DNA from: Heterobasidion occidentale
Taxonomy: Eukaryota; Basidiomycota; Agaricomycetes; Russulales; Bondarzewiaceae
Reading direction: 5' to 3'
Assembly (NCBI GenBank): GCA_039111635.1
Contig: JBCAQO010000001.1
Coordinates: 4,072,844-4,136,843, forward strand
DNA length: 64,000 nt
Within the stretch, counting starts at the first letter, position 1. Each line of letters begins with the position of its first letter. The position numbers were made by a program, and so were the translations under genes. Below the pieces are notes generated by a model. That model ran no database searches, was not told where the DNA came from, and saw only the letters and a list, made by a program, of their open reading frames with translations. Of this stretch, positions 34,801-46,333 are shown piece after piece.

Positions 34801-37800
34801 AGGTCGTCGAGTGACGGCCGCGACACGTGCTCGAATATCTCGCGCGAGCTGAGCCGCGAGCGTACCGAGCGGCGCGTGCGCTCATCGTCCGCGTTCGCGA
34901 GTGCTTTAAATAGCCCCGCAGGCACCGTGTTGGTCGATACGGGGTGCTTGAAGTCCAGAGGGATGGGCGCGCGCCGAGCTTTCATCGACGGCGGAATGGG
35001 AAGCTCCTTCTCGCGCACTATGTCGTTGTTAGCGTAGTCCTGATCGCCAAGAGCACTCTGATCGTCGTCGCCCTCAGGGCTCTCTACGAATTCGTCGGGA
35101 CTCTGGCTATGACCCGTCGGCGGGTGCGCATTCTGCGGCGCGGTCATATACGGCCGCGCAAATGCATCCATCGCGACGTGCCTCTGCACGGGCGACGTCG
35201 GCACCGACCGTCGCGTGCTCTGGGGCGAATCGGCAGGGAACTTGAAGGAGGTCATATTATCGATGTCTCTGCTATTCTCTTCCTCGTCCTCTTCCTCATC
35301 GTAATCTGAACGCTCCACCGACGCGTCCGATGCACGGCGCTGCCGCTTCTCCCGCCCTTGTGTCGCCCGGACAGGAGTGGCCATTACAGGCGGTGAGGGC
35401 AGCGGGCGCGATCCTGGGACCGTGTGCATGGCAGGCGACACCGGTGGTTGCAAGAGCACCGGCTGAGACAGGATCGGTGGGATATTCGTCGGCACCCGGA
35501 ACGTGAACTGGCCTGGCTTGAACTCAGCTGCCGTTGCATTGAGCGGCTTCCCGAGCGACGGCGCACGTTCGTGGCCGGGCGTGCTCCCGTTTGACATTGT
35601 CAGCTGGTGCGCAGGTGAGGCTGACGCCGACGCCGACGCCGGGCCAAAGGTGCCAACGGACCAAGATCCAGAGCTGCCACGCGCAGAGCCAAACACGAAT
35701 GGCTTCGCGAGCGGGTTGAGGGCCTCACGCTTCGGGACAGGCGCCTGGATGGGGATGGGCGGGACGGGTGGCGCGGATTGCTGCTGCTGCTGGGCATGCA
35801 AGGCAAGGTATGCGAACTGCTCAGACGTGCGGCGGGAATGCGCCAGCGCGGGGTCATGGAGCGAGAACTGGGCTGAGATGGGCCGTGAGGAAGGCACAGC
35901 TGGAAGAGGTCGAGAAGCGTTACCACTGGAGCCTGTCAATGGTCTGGCATAGGCGATGTCCCCGTCCAGATTGGGCTGCCCATGGACACCCGCACGCTGT
36001 GCGCGATGGTGACCTTCTTCTTCGCTCGGATTGGAGAGCATGTCGTCCTCGCGGATTGTGTTGCTGTTGCTGTTATTGAGTAGGTCGTACGGTGTGGTAT
36101 GTGGGGGATGAGGGAAATTGGGCAAGCGGCGTGGCGTCTGTATCTCGTGCTGAGATTTGCGCGAGAGCCGCCTCTGAACACGCGCCTGCCGCGCGTGCTC
36201 TTCATCAGATGGATTGGACCACTCCCCGATGCTCTCCTGCAGAACAAAGGCCGCTCGAACACATGTTTGTCGCGTGAAGGGCTATTACGTACCTCGTCCT
36301 CGGTGGTCTCTGCGCCGGTGCGCAGGTCCTCAGAGCCCGTCCATTCGCCCACTGCTTCCCTATCAAGATCGTCGACGTCCGGCCCTAAGTTGCGATCATC
36401 CGTGTGCCCTCCATTTAGAGGTGCATCGGCCAGACCGCCCACAGATAAAAGCGATAGCGCAGCCGACAGGCGGGACACATGCCGCGAATGCAGACGGCTG
36501 AGCGGGGCAGTGGTGACGCTTCCCTGATCCTCTCCATCCTCATCCACATGTTCCACCTCCACACGTCCCTCGTCCAAGCTCATGTCTAGTGTTTCGTCCG
36601 CAGCACGAGAGATATCCGCAGCACCTTCGTCTTCAAGCGGCTCTTCTTCTTCAGGAATGTCGAGTCCAAATCCGCGCACAAAATCAGGGCGGCTGTCCGC
36701 GCGTAAGGGGAGTGCCGGGGGCGCAAGCGACTGCTCGGTCGGCGCGCCAGGATCAGACTTGGCAGAGCTGTCGATATTCGCCGTGGGTGGGAAGATGGCA
36801 TCAGAGCCAAGGATGGCATTCGGGCCGAACGGATTGAACGCCGCGACCGCGCTGTACGGCGCCGACTGGAACGAGGGAGGCTGCGCGAGCGAGAGACTCT
36901 GTCCGTGTCTGCCTTGGAAGCGAGGCGGTAACTGTGAGTTCGGTGAGGTACTGAAGGGCGGCTGAGGCGACGTCGAGGCGGATTGTGTCGCAGACGCGCT
37001 CTGCGCCGCCTGGAGCTTATTCAGTTTGAACAGTAGCAGTGCCGGGTCTGCGGGCGAGGAGATCTGACAAAAGCAATAGCACGTCAGCCTGTGAACGACA
37101 CGTGCAGAGCATGCATTGTACACACCGAGGCCGCACGGGCGTGGGGAGCGTGTATGTTAGGTATAGTGCTGTAGCTGCCAGCTCCCTTTTCCACACCCAG
37201 CTTCTCCAACTTCTCTTCAATGACGCGTTGCTTCAGATCATCCCAAGCAGCCTGTAGAACGCATTTGACGTCAAGAAATTGATATGTGAGTGAAGCACGC
37301 CATATGAGATTGACCAAAGCGGCTGCACCTTGCCAGGAAGAAATACATCGACGGTATCAGGTATTTCGTATCTCCAATAATCGGGAGGGTACACCTCGGC
37401 GGTTGTCAGCTCGACCATCTCCACTTCAGAATGCACAGGAACGAGATGGGGGGGAATCGGTGTACGCGCCCACGGCGCGCGAGTCGCAGGCTCGCCGTCC
37501 TTCCCCGATATCGTCTCTTTCGGAAACGACACCGTGCCCTTCTTCTTTTGGGGCGCAGCTGCGGGAGCAGCAGCCGCTGCGGGGGCAGAGGCGGCGGTAG
37601 GGGATACAGGGCGATGATTTTTACCCGGACCGCCAAGCTGCGCCTTTGGGGGCCCACCGATACTCACGCTCGGCTGGCGTCGCCTGGGTACAAATGGCTG
37701 GCCGTAGGGCTGGCCCGCCCCCAGCATAATACCAGGCGGAAACTGGCCCTGACCGAGGGGGGTCATTGGGATACCTGGAGGCGGGTGGACGCCCATGGCC

Positions 37801-38045
37801 GCGAGCGCCAGACTCGGGTGCTGTCTGTGCGTCGGGCGACCGGGGGCGCCGGGGGGCGCCTGGAAGAACGCGGCCTGCATGGGGGTCTGGAGGGCAGACT
37901 GTGGGTTGAATACGGGCGGGTGGAAGCTGTGCTGTATCGCGGTGGGGAGTCCTGGAGAGTAGACGGGCTGCATGGGCTGCTGGGAGTGGAAGGAGGGGCC
38001 GGGTATCTGCAGCCGGGAGAGCTGGTGTCGATGCTGGGTAGTCAT
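31894..38045 (-). CDS. Very large coiled-coil protein of unknown function
   Basis: Model (minus strand): 37329-38045, 37126-37251, 36293-37063, 32922-36236, 32359-32865 and 31894-32307, 1949 residues with all phases agreeing and no lesion over 5.85 kb of coding sequence. Residues 1-170 are Pro/Gln/Gly-rich and disordered. They are followed by a short conserved-looking block (PPDYWRYEIPDTVDVFLPGK, AAWDDLKQRVIEEKLEKLGV) that may be the only folded domain. The middle (to about 950) is Ser/Pro/acidic and disordered. From about 950 to 1860 come long heptad-like coiled coils with many Glu, Arg, Leu and Gln. The C-terminus is Ser/Thr/Pro-rich and basic, ending in DGWWS. Such architecture fits a cytoskeletal, polarity or organelle-tethering scaffold, but nothing in the sequence names the partner. 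The start ATG is in good context and opens the Gln-rich region. Confidence 0.85.
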
Positions 38046-39346
38046 TGCGCGTGGTATGAGAGTAACAGAGCTCGATCAGTATTTGAAAGTGCCGAGGGCG
38101 AGCAGGCGAAAAGAGAGATCAGGGAAAAGCAGGGTATGCCAGCGGTAGTCAAGAGCAAGCCGTGCGACGAAGCAGGGCCTGTGAGAGAGATGGCGAGAGG
38201 TACGAGAGGACGTGGAGCAGCAGCGGCAACAGTGTAAGCTGTATTGCACTGACCACGTCGGGGACAGCGAGGTGAAGGAGGGAGGGAGAGATGCGCGCAG
38301 GCTGAGCGGGTCAAGAGCGTCTGTGATCCAAACTTTGGCTAGCGTCCTCGCCACGTGGCCCCTCCCTTGGTGGCTGCAAGCCTTTTGTGAACGCAACAAT
38401 TATCTACGGCTGCTTTCTGCGACGAATCTTCCAATAATCATATGGAGTCCTCCGTGAGAAACGATAGAGAACCCGTCCTATGTCCCTCATGCCTCTCAAA
38501 CCCCCCTCACGATCCGTTCCTCTCCATCAAGGATGCCTTCCTCTATGGCCGCTCTGATTTTCCATGCCATGATCTGAAACACGATGTCTGCTAATGCAAG
38601 AGTCGAGACGGTCGGCATCTGCACCCTCGATGATAACATACAATTGTTGCTCCTTGCGAAAGTCGCATCGTACTAATCGCGTCCCTCGTCGATCGTATCT
38701 CATCGGCACCTGCGTCCTAGCACGTGATCGTGTTATTGGCTCACGTGTGAAACGCGTATGATTCATTTTGCTTCCCCCGGCGTAGCCTATCGGGGAGCAC
38801 CGTTCATCAGCTGTGTGTAACTATGGATGACGATCGGACGCTGCGTTTTGGACAGTTCACAAGAATGACGAATGCGGAAAATATTTGATTGGGGGCCCAA
38901 GCACTTCGGATCCCCCCCGATGCTGTACGTGCTGCGATGCCAGTAAACGTAGCGTGTACCGTAGGTTAATTAAACGACAAGTGACTATGCAAGCGATGAC
39001 TGATAGAATGACAAAGCAAGACAGCGAGACAGCGAGATAGCGCAATAGAGAAGATGGAGGAAAATGAGACACCACGAGGGCCAGAGGAAACGGCCGCGAG
39101 AGATACAGAACAAGGAAAATAACCGATATAGCGGGTGAACAACACCATCCCGATATCAAGAGGACAACCCGACCCACTCCGCGGGATATGCGAGAGATGC
39201 GTGGTAATAAGCTACAGAAACAGCTATGTGAGAGTAAGAGAGATGAAATAAATGAAACGGAAGAAAGGAAAATAAGACAAAAAGTCGAGCACGCATACTC
39301 ACTCGCCCACCTACCGACACTCGTCCTCACCTCTCAGATCCCGCGC
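38046..39346. promoter_or_regulatory. Upstream region of the coiled-coil gene
   Basis: The two flanking genes are both on the minus strand, so this holds the promoter and 5' UTR of the coiled-coil gene and the 3' UTR of the next one. I see no credible coding frame and no repeat. CACGTGA-type boxes occur near 38721 and 38743 (the CACGTGATCG and TCACGTGTGA contexts), possible bHLH sites but far from the start. Confidence 0.35.
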
Positions 39347-40656
39347 CTATCGCACCTGCAGCTCCAGCGCGATCCGCTTCTTCATGTTCTCAAGCCGCGT
39401 CGCCGTCTCCCCCCGACGATACGGCATCATCATCACCCCCTCCCCCCTCCTATGCCTGCGATGCGGCGGTCTCTCCACCCCCTCGGCCGCATTGAGCGCG
39501 CTCTCTACTCTCCGCGCCGCCATCACCGCTGCCCGCTTCTCCGCGCGCGCCCTCCGTCTTGCCTCCTTCTCCTCCCTCTCCTGAAGCTCTGTGCGTGCCG
39601 CCTCCATCGCCTTTCTCCTCTGCTCCTTGCTGACGCGCAAGATCACTGGCTTGCGGTCGCCTTCTTCCTCTGAGTCCGTGCGGTCCGAGCCGGCGTCGGG
39701 CGGCGACACCATCCTGCATTTGCCCTTCCACTTGCGCATGGAAGTCAATGCCACCGGCTCCAGCTCCTCATCATCGCTCTCTTCCTCCCGCTCCGCGGGG
39801 ATCAGGCTCATGTGGCCCAGTTGCGTCGCGGCCCACGCCACGGACCTCCCCCCGGGCACCACGATCGTGGGCACTCTCTCGTGCACCGTTGCTGGTGGCG
39901 TCTGCAGGTTGCTGGATATGGAGGAGGGTGGCGAGGGTGTGTGATGGGAGGAGGTGGGACGGCTGTTTGTGTAGGTGGGAGTGGGGGTGGGGTGGCTGGA
40001 GTGCTGGGGCGCGTCCAGACGCCCTTGGTGCGCCGGGCTGGGCGGGGGGGGGGGGATGGGGGCGGGTGGCGAGCTCGGACGTGGGCGCGCGTGTACCCTG
40101 CGCTGCTTCGCGATTTTGAGCCGCATCGCGTCCTGGGCCTTGGTGCGCGCGACGTCGCGCCGCTTCGTCTTCGGGGTGCGGGGTGCGTCGGAATCCGCGT
40201 CCAACACGCGCATGCCACGGAAGGCAGGGATGAGGACGTGCACCACGCGCGTGTCCTCTGGTTCGCGTGTGGCATTGTGGGGTGGCGGCGACGGCGCGCG
40301 CGGCGGGAACGGGTCCAGGGTCATCCCAAATTGACGTTGGCGGTACTCGTATTCGTACTCGCGATCCTCGTCCTCGTCGACCAGGACACCGTATGCGGGT
40401 GGCGGGCTTCGTGTGTAAGCGAAGGAGGTGGCATGCCACATAACCACGTCCTGTTCGATGGCAATGCGTTGAGACGCATATGCCCATGACGAGGTGTCCT
40501 CGCCATAGTCGTCGTCCATAGGGTCGTCTGACCACTGATGCCACACATTGCAGTTAAGCCACATGTTAGGCAACATAAATGGAGCACGGTCAGGCATACC
40601 TGCGACGCGTAGGTTGGGGTCGCTTCGTCTACAGAAGAGTATGAAGTTGGGATCAT
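39347..40656 (-). CDS. Unknown basic, low-complexity protein
   Basis: Model (minus strand): 40600-40656 and 39347-40534, 414 residues. I chose the start at 40656 because splicing a standard intron (GTATGC...CATCAG, 65 bases) joins an acidic N-terminus (MIPTSYSSVDEATPTYASQ then WSDDPMDDDYGEDT) in frame. Reading without the intron gives a longer frame with an unlikely N-terminus. The protein has a Pro-rich middle, an acidic Ser/Glu patch and a C-terminal third packed with Arg, Glu and Ala (a likely helix or coiled coil) ending in MKKRIALELQ-like sequence. No known domain is visible. It could be nuclear, judging from the basic clusters. Confidence 0.6.
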
Positions 40657-41756
40657 TGTAAGTGAGACGCAGGGGGTAACTTGGATGCTTGGAGCTGGGG
40701 GTAAGTCGTGTGGTGATGGTCAACAGGAAGAATACGGGGCGACGCACGGGTCCAAATTTATAGTGGCGGAGAGTGCGCGGAGGCTGCCTTTCCACGTGAC
40801 GGAGACGCCTTGCTGGGGGGCGCAAACCGTTCGGGGGGCGATACAGGGTTTAGGGGAGCATCTAGCTCTTGGACGCGGCGGAGAAGAGCCGAGCTACCAC
40901 GGATCGCTGTCAGAAGCGGGGGAGATGTGATGTTATCAAGAGGGGGCTGCGCACGCTCCCGCAAGCGACATCAAAAAAGGCAGCTGAGAACAAGGGCGTC
41001 GAGCGTCAGCAGCCAGGTAGGGGTTGACCGGATAACAGGTAAATTCACGAAATATTACATGTGCCCATAACTACTACAACAAGGACGCCGACATGATACG
41101 GTTACCGCGCGGTCGGATCGTGTTTCTGTTGGAAAGATCAGGTCAGTCGTCAACGTCCAAGATAGACACATCTTTATGAATGAAACGCCCCAGGCAGAGC
41201 CAGGCAGAGACAAAAAGGAAACAAATACAGCCGATGGCAAACAACAATTCGAGGGCCTAGTCCAATCGGACGCGATCCCGGTGAATTCCGGTAATTTAGC
41301 TCGCTCAACTGAGGGACGCCGCCTCTGATCTAGATCTGGCCGTGAGTAATTCGACCACATGTCAAGCAAGTGGATGGCGGTGGCTGGACGGAACCTGTTG
41401 AATGCGGACGAAACATGGCGTGGAACCATTTGAGGCCCCACTTTTAAGTCGCCAAAGGGCCCCCATCTCGCGTAGCGATAATCAATCCTAATGCCTTCTC
41501 GAACGCGTGTCCAGGTCGTGCCGCGAGAAGCGCGCCATCCACGAGTTCGGTCTTAAATGACCCACGCCGTGGAAGGCCGTGGAAGGCCCCATTCGCCCTG
41601 GCTTTGTCCAATGGGAATCCATAGGAACCAGTAGGTAAAAGGCACACTTCGATCACACGGAACCAATCGATCATCTTCCAATCTTACACATACTGATGAT
41701 ATCCGGTAGCCTTTCATACACCTGGAAGGTCCGAAACCGATCCTACAGCTCAGTGA
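40657..41756. other. Intergenic region
   Basis: Promoter side of the unknown basic protein and 3' side of the thiolase gene. There is no convincing frame. A small direct repeat GGCCGTGGAAGGCC lies near 41574. Nothing else was noted. Confidence 0.3.
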
Positions 41757-43842
41757 TCACAGCTTTGCGAACTGCAACACTTGCTCCGAGGTGCTCTTCG
41801 CCTTCGCCTTGTCAAAATCGCTGCGCGTGATGGGCTTGCAGACGTGTGCGTGATTGTAGCCCAGCCTATTATGACACAGCCCCCCGTCAGCACGAGGTTT
41901 AGATCGTCAGAAGAAACGGCGCCCAAGCGCGCGCAGGTGATGTAGAGGTACGTACCGGTCCCTACCGTCCTTCCCTCCCTCCTTATAGAATTCTGGTCGG
42001 CGGAGAAGGCTGACGACCACCGCCCCGCCGAGGCCAATATTGTGCACCAACCCATACTTCCCGCGCTTGTCTGGAATATCGAACAGCCCTGGAGCCTGCA
42101 TTGGGCCCGCCCCTGCGCGCATACCAGCATCATCAAAGGGCCAATATATACATCCAGATGTGGACACTTACAGTTACGGAGTTGCACTGTAGGCAAAAGT
42201 CAGTCACTCAAGCGTCAACGGTCAAGAGAAGTGTGCTCACTTGCGATATAGAAATGCATTCCAACGCCGTCGCGCCCAGAGGATGGCCCTTCGCCTCAAG
42301 CCCACCGCTGGGGTTGACGACGTACTTGCCGCCATACTGCCACTCAATTTAGCCCAGCCAAATGGCCTCGCAGTACGAGATACAACTCACGGTATTATCA
42401 GCGCGTTCGACAAACTTGTACGCGTCTTCGAGCGAGCACAGGCCAAGCGCAGGATACGTGATCAGCTGCGCACCTCCCATTATTTCTCCACCCAACAAAA
42501 ACAGAGCACCCAATCTGGCAGCGCACCTCGTTCGCAGCAAAGCAATCGTGCAGCTCTACGACACCGACCAGATCCCGGCCCTCGCCCTCCCCGAACCCAG
42601 CCTGCTTGAACACCGCATCCGCACATCGCTTCGACATGCTGTACCCGACGACGTCCATCGCGCTCTTCCCGTCGAACGCGTCCGGGCCGTCCGTCGTCAG
42701 CGCCTGCGCGACGATCTCGATCGCCTGGTTCTCGAGCCCGTGCTCGTGCACGAAGTCCTCCGAGGCGACGACGCAGCACGCCGCGCCGTCCTGTCCAACT
42801 CCGCAGTGAGCATTGCGACAACGACCATAACAGAGTATCCCAGATGGACCTACCGACGTCGGGCTACACATATACTTCGTCAACTGATTCGTGATCTTCT
42901 GCGCGTTGAGCACCTGCTCCTCCGACCACCCATCGCGAAACTGGGAGTACGGGTTGTTCACGGAATGCTTATGGTTCTTCGACGCTGCGCGCCGCCCACG
43001 ACTCGGTCAGCGCCCTCCCATCATCAACTCAGAGCTCGAATCCACTCACCAATCTTCGCCAGGTGCGTGATATCGCCCCCGTACAGCTCAAAATACTCCT
43101 GTGCCCCGTTCGAAAACATCCTCGGCGCCCCAGGCCCGTGATTCTTGCCCAGCCTCGCCTCCGCGCGCGCGTCCGCCGCGTTCAGCGCCTGCATCGGGTT
43201 CTCGCGGTCCGGCCAGTGCGAGCCGAGGCTCCCGGGCGCCATGCGCTCGAAGCCGAGCGCGAGCGTGCAGCGCGCGAGGCCGCCGCGGATGAGGTTCGCC
43301 GCGTGCAGCAGCGCGGTGCTTCCCGTCGAACAGTTGTTGTTCACGTTGGTGACGGGAATGCCGGTCAGCCCGAGGTTGTACAGCGCTGCCTGGACACGGA
43401 AACGGTGCGATCAGCTACTCTGGGCGCGAGGATACTGCTGCGTATAGGAACGGCGCTCACTTGACCGCTGGTGGAGTCGCCGTAGCAGTAGCCCGCGAAC
43501 GCGTGTTCGATATGGTCATAAGTAATACCTGCCACACCAGCCATAAGCCCTCCATGCGTCAAGCTCCCATGCAAGGCTCATACCAGCGTCGAGGAGTGCC
43601 TTGGTCGCCGCCTCCAGACCCATCTATGGATCAATACCATCAGAACAAGGGCTCTTGGAAAGCACTCCTAGACGTCACTCACATCATTCGTCGACCGCAA
43701 TCCCCTTGGCTATAGCAAAAAAGAAACACATTCTCAGCCCTGACATCGGCAGCGGCGGAAAAACGTCACAGTCCAACGCACCTTGATAAACGCGGTGCAT
43801 CCCGCGCCAATGATGGAATACTCTCTCCTGTGGGCGAGGCAT
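41757..43842 (-). CDS. SCP2-type peroxisomal thiolase
   Basis: Model (minus strand): 43782-43842, 43683-43709, 43584-43623, 43461-43528, 43050-43389, 42854-42984, 42527-42790, 42391-42465, 42241-42336, 42172-42186, 41956-42112 and 41757-41865, about 460 residues in 12 exons. It belongs to the thiolase branch of the sterol carrier protein X family: cleavage of 3-oxoacyl-CoA in beta-oxidation. Visible marks are [28 protein letters not shown], the nucleophile Cys in [20 protein letters not shown], the His in [13 protein letters not shown] and [17 protein letters not shown]. The last three residues, AKL, are a peroxisomal targeting signal (PTS1). There is no fused SCP2 lipid-binding domain. Two lesions were found. 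One G is missing around 42261 (the frame for LGMHFYI resumes after it). The ATG at 43842 is one base out of frame with EYSII, so either one extra base lies at about 43827-43831 or the real start is elsewhere. Exon 42172-42186 is only 15 bases. Confidence 0.85.
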
Positions 43843-44109
43843 ATCTAGAAAATTAGTCCCCTGCGACGACTAGGGATATGTTTCTGTGGGATGCGACGGA
43901 GAGCTAAGAAATCGGGCGGCCATGAGCGTAGTCAAGCGTTGGTTATAAGCCGTGCACGGCGACCGAACCGGCTATCCGGCATTCACATACACCCATTTAC
44001 CCCGCATTCGCGGGTCAGCCCACCCACCTCAGCACCAGCTGACGCACACAACATCAACATGATTTCCGTCTTATGAGGGCCTGTATGACCCATGCGCAGA
44101 CATCTTCTA
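43843..44109. promoter_or_regulatory. Upstream region of the thiolase gene
   Basis: No coding frame of note. A minus-strand CTTATAACC near 43945 may be a TATA-like element for the thiolase gene. A MITE inserts just beyond. Confidence 0.3.
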
Positions 44110-44456
44110 CAGCTGGTGTCAAAACTGTAGACACTTTTCCAGATTTTCTACTCAGGAACTTTGTTTACCTTTAGAGCGGGACAAACAAGTGAAAACACCC
44201 AATGGGGCTGTGCGCAATAGAAATGTAGATGGTCGTCGTCACTGGCGGTCATGTTTGAAATATCTGCTCCAATGCACGGAATCCAGTCATCGAAAAGGGC
44301 AACTGGTGGCACCGACAATACCATGTTCAGCACCCACATTGCTCAAGTGCTAATAGGCCCATATAGTCATTTGCACCTGTTTGTCCCACTCCAAAGGTAA
44401 ACAAGGTTCCTGAGCAGAGAACCTCAAAACCGTGTCTACAGTTTTGACACCAGCTG
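44110..44456. mobile_element. MITE with ~83-base terminal inverted repeats and TA flanks
   Basis: The left end CAGCTGGTGTCAAAACTG and the right end CAGTTTTGACACCAGCTG are perfect inverted copies. The match continues inward for about 83 bases (44110-44193 against 44374-44456) with a few mismatches, including GGAACTTTGTTTACCTTT against its complement. Both sides are flanked by TA (44108-44109 and 44457-44458), the target duplication of Tc1/mariner-type elements. The element is 347 bases long, and the ~180-base middle has only a small frame that I do not believe codes. It is a non-autonomous DNA transposon sitting between the thiolase promoter and the 3' end of eIF5. Confidence 0.85.
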
Positions 44457-44550
44457 TAACTGAAGCGAACGGGGCTACAATCACTACCTGGCATTGCCTA
44501 GATATACATACAAAGAATTTCAACGATATACGAACGAAACGACAGCAGCT

Positions 44551-45974
44551 CTACTCCTCGTCTTCGTCCTCGTCCTCATCGTCCTCAGCTTCGTCCAACC
44601 ACTGCAAAACCAACGAGGGTCAGCCCAACCAGCCATGATCCCGACCGACAAGGGATATGACTAACCTTCAAGAACGGCTCGCTCGCCTTGCGCACCTTCT
44701 TGCTCGTCTCCTTGTCCACGTACTTCTTGCTGACGTGCGTGCCCCACTGCTGCACTACCTCCTCGTCCAAAACATCCGCCTGGTAGAATGCCATCAAGAT
44801 CTTCGGGATCGCAGGGATCAGTTCGGGGTGCATCATTCCCACAAGCCGCTCGATCCCTCCCAGCAGCGACTTCTGGTGCTTCTCCGACGTCACCATCTGC
44901 GAACAACACTGTCAGCACCAAGTTTCAAAAACCAAATTAAACGCACGAACCTTTACGAACACGGGGTTGTACTTGGTGATCTCCGCAACCATATTCTCTG
45001 TGAACAGCGCCTGTGCGAGCACCTGCACTGCCTTGTGCTTCTTCTCGATCCCGAGCTCCTGAACCTTCTTGTACACATCGACCGCACTGACGTCGTGGTT
45101 GACCTCCGCCCATCGGCCCAGCTGCGCGTACGGGCTGTCTACGTCTTCGTCGCTATCGTCGTCACCGCCGACCGACATAGTTGCCATGGCCCCCTGCAGC
45201 GCGACTACGCGCGCCTTGACAGCGTCAGGCGAAGTGTCCGCCGACCAATCCTCCTTCGCAAGGACCGCTGCCTCGCTGTTCAACTCGGCTGCCTCCGCCT
45301 TGATGCGCTTCGTGAGCTCGTCTTCTTCTTCACCTTCCATATCCTCGCCGTCACCTGCGCCGTTCGCCTCGCCGGGCACCGCGGGCGCCTCCGCATGCTC
45401 ACCATTCTTCTTCCCCTTGCCCTTCTTTTTCGGCGGGTTCTTGATGATGTACGTCGTGAGGCGATGGCGCATGTCGACGCCGGTGCGCTCGCCGCACGCC
45501 TTGCAGTCGCGCACGATCATCTCAGTCTTGGTCAGGATGAGGTCCGTCTCCGGGTTCTTGCACGCGCCGCACAGCACGAACTTGTCGATGAACGCATCGA
45601 GGAGCTCGCGCAGGCGGGCGGCATCGTGCGCGCCGTTGACGATGTAACGGTCGTTCTTCTCGTCGACGGTCGTCTGCGCACCGAGCTCGGAGCCGAAGAA
45701 TTTGGTCGGGTAGGTGGGCGGGCGGGAAAGTGCGCGCGCGACGTCAGACATGTTGGGGATCACGGTTTTGATGCCGTTGCCTTTGCCTTCAATCTTCGTG
45801 AGAAGAAGTGGCATGCTGCATTGGGGTAAACGGGAACGGAATAGGTCAGCTATGCATGCGGGTATGCATGCTGTGCAGCGCCGTGGGCGTGCGGCAGCAG
45901 CGTGGGATTACGCACCGGTAGCGGTAGAACTTGTCATCGACATCGCGACGGATATTAACAACACCAGAGGCCAT
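44551..45974 (-). CDS. TIF5: Translation initiation factor eIF5
   Basis: Model (minus strand): 45916-45974, 44951-45815, 44666-44896 and 44551-44601, 401 residues, all phases fit. eIF5 is the GTPase-activating protein for eIF2 in the scanning 43S/48S complex. The first exon gives [16 protein letters not shown], followed by [18 protein letters not shown], the N-terminal GAP domain with the essential Arg near the start. Residues of about 97-125 hold the zinc ribbon (CGACKNPET ... [11 protein letters not shown]). A charged linker with a [12 protein letters not shown] run follows, then acidic stretches. The C-terminal W2/HEAT domain (about 240-390) ends in [16 protein letters not shown], the acidic/aromatic tail that binds eIF2-beta and eIF3. 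The length is normal for fungi. It shares the minus strand with Dnmt2, 359 bases apart. No oddity was seen. Confidence 0.95.
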
Positions 45975-46333
45975 GCTGGGCGGATTTTAGCGCTGTGTGG
46001 CAAGCGCAAAGGAGCACGTCAGCGGGGCGCATCCCAGGGCAAGAAAGATGAAAGGTGGCTGACCGCTGAGGGAAATATGTTGGGATGCAAGAAACGCTGG
46101 ACTGCTGGGACAGTGATTGGGGGTCGAAGCATGAATCCTCTGCTCGCACAGAAGACCGGATGAGGGGGTAAGGCGGGGTAGAGCGCAATCGTGGGCGAGA
46201 GTGGGCGAGCGGGGAGAGATGGTGGTGGTCGGTGGTCAGCCAACAATTTGCGCGCCGACGGCACTTATGCAACGTTCCCGGCTTTTCCCGTCCCGCGCCG
46301 AGCTTGTCCACGCTGCTTTCACACGCCCCCGAG
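45975..46333. promoter_or_regulatory. Upstream region of eIF5
   Basis: 359 bases between two minus-strand genes. It holds the eIF5 promoter and the Dnmt2 3' UTR. No conserved element was recognised. Confidence 0.3.

Noticed and set aside
37076..37123. A separate gene starting inside the second intron of the coiled-coil gene
   Set aside because: The frame is open only because the intron is short; exons 2 and 3 join in phase across it.
39812..40489. A 225-codon plus-strand Gly/Arg-rich frame
   Set aside because: Antisense of the Pro-rich unknown protein; composition is typical of a shadow frame.
44148..44339. A 63-codon minus-strand frame inside the MITE
   Set aside because: Too short for a transposase, no DDE-type motif, lies between the inverted repeats of a non-autonomous element.
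44657..45829. A 390-codon plus-strand frame opposite eIF5
   Set aside because: Antisense shadow of a perfectly recognisable eIF5 gene.
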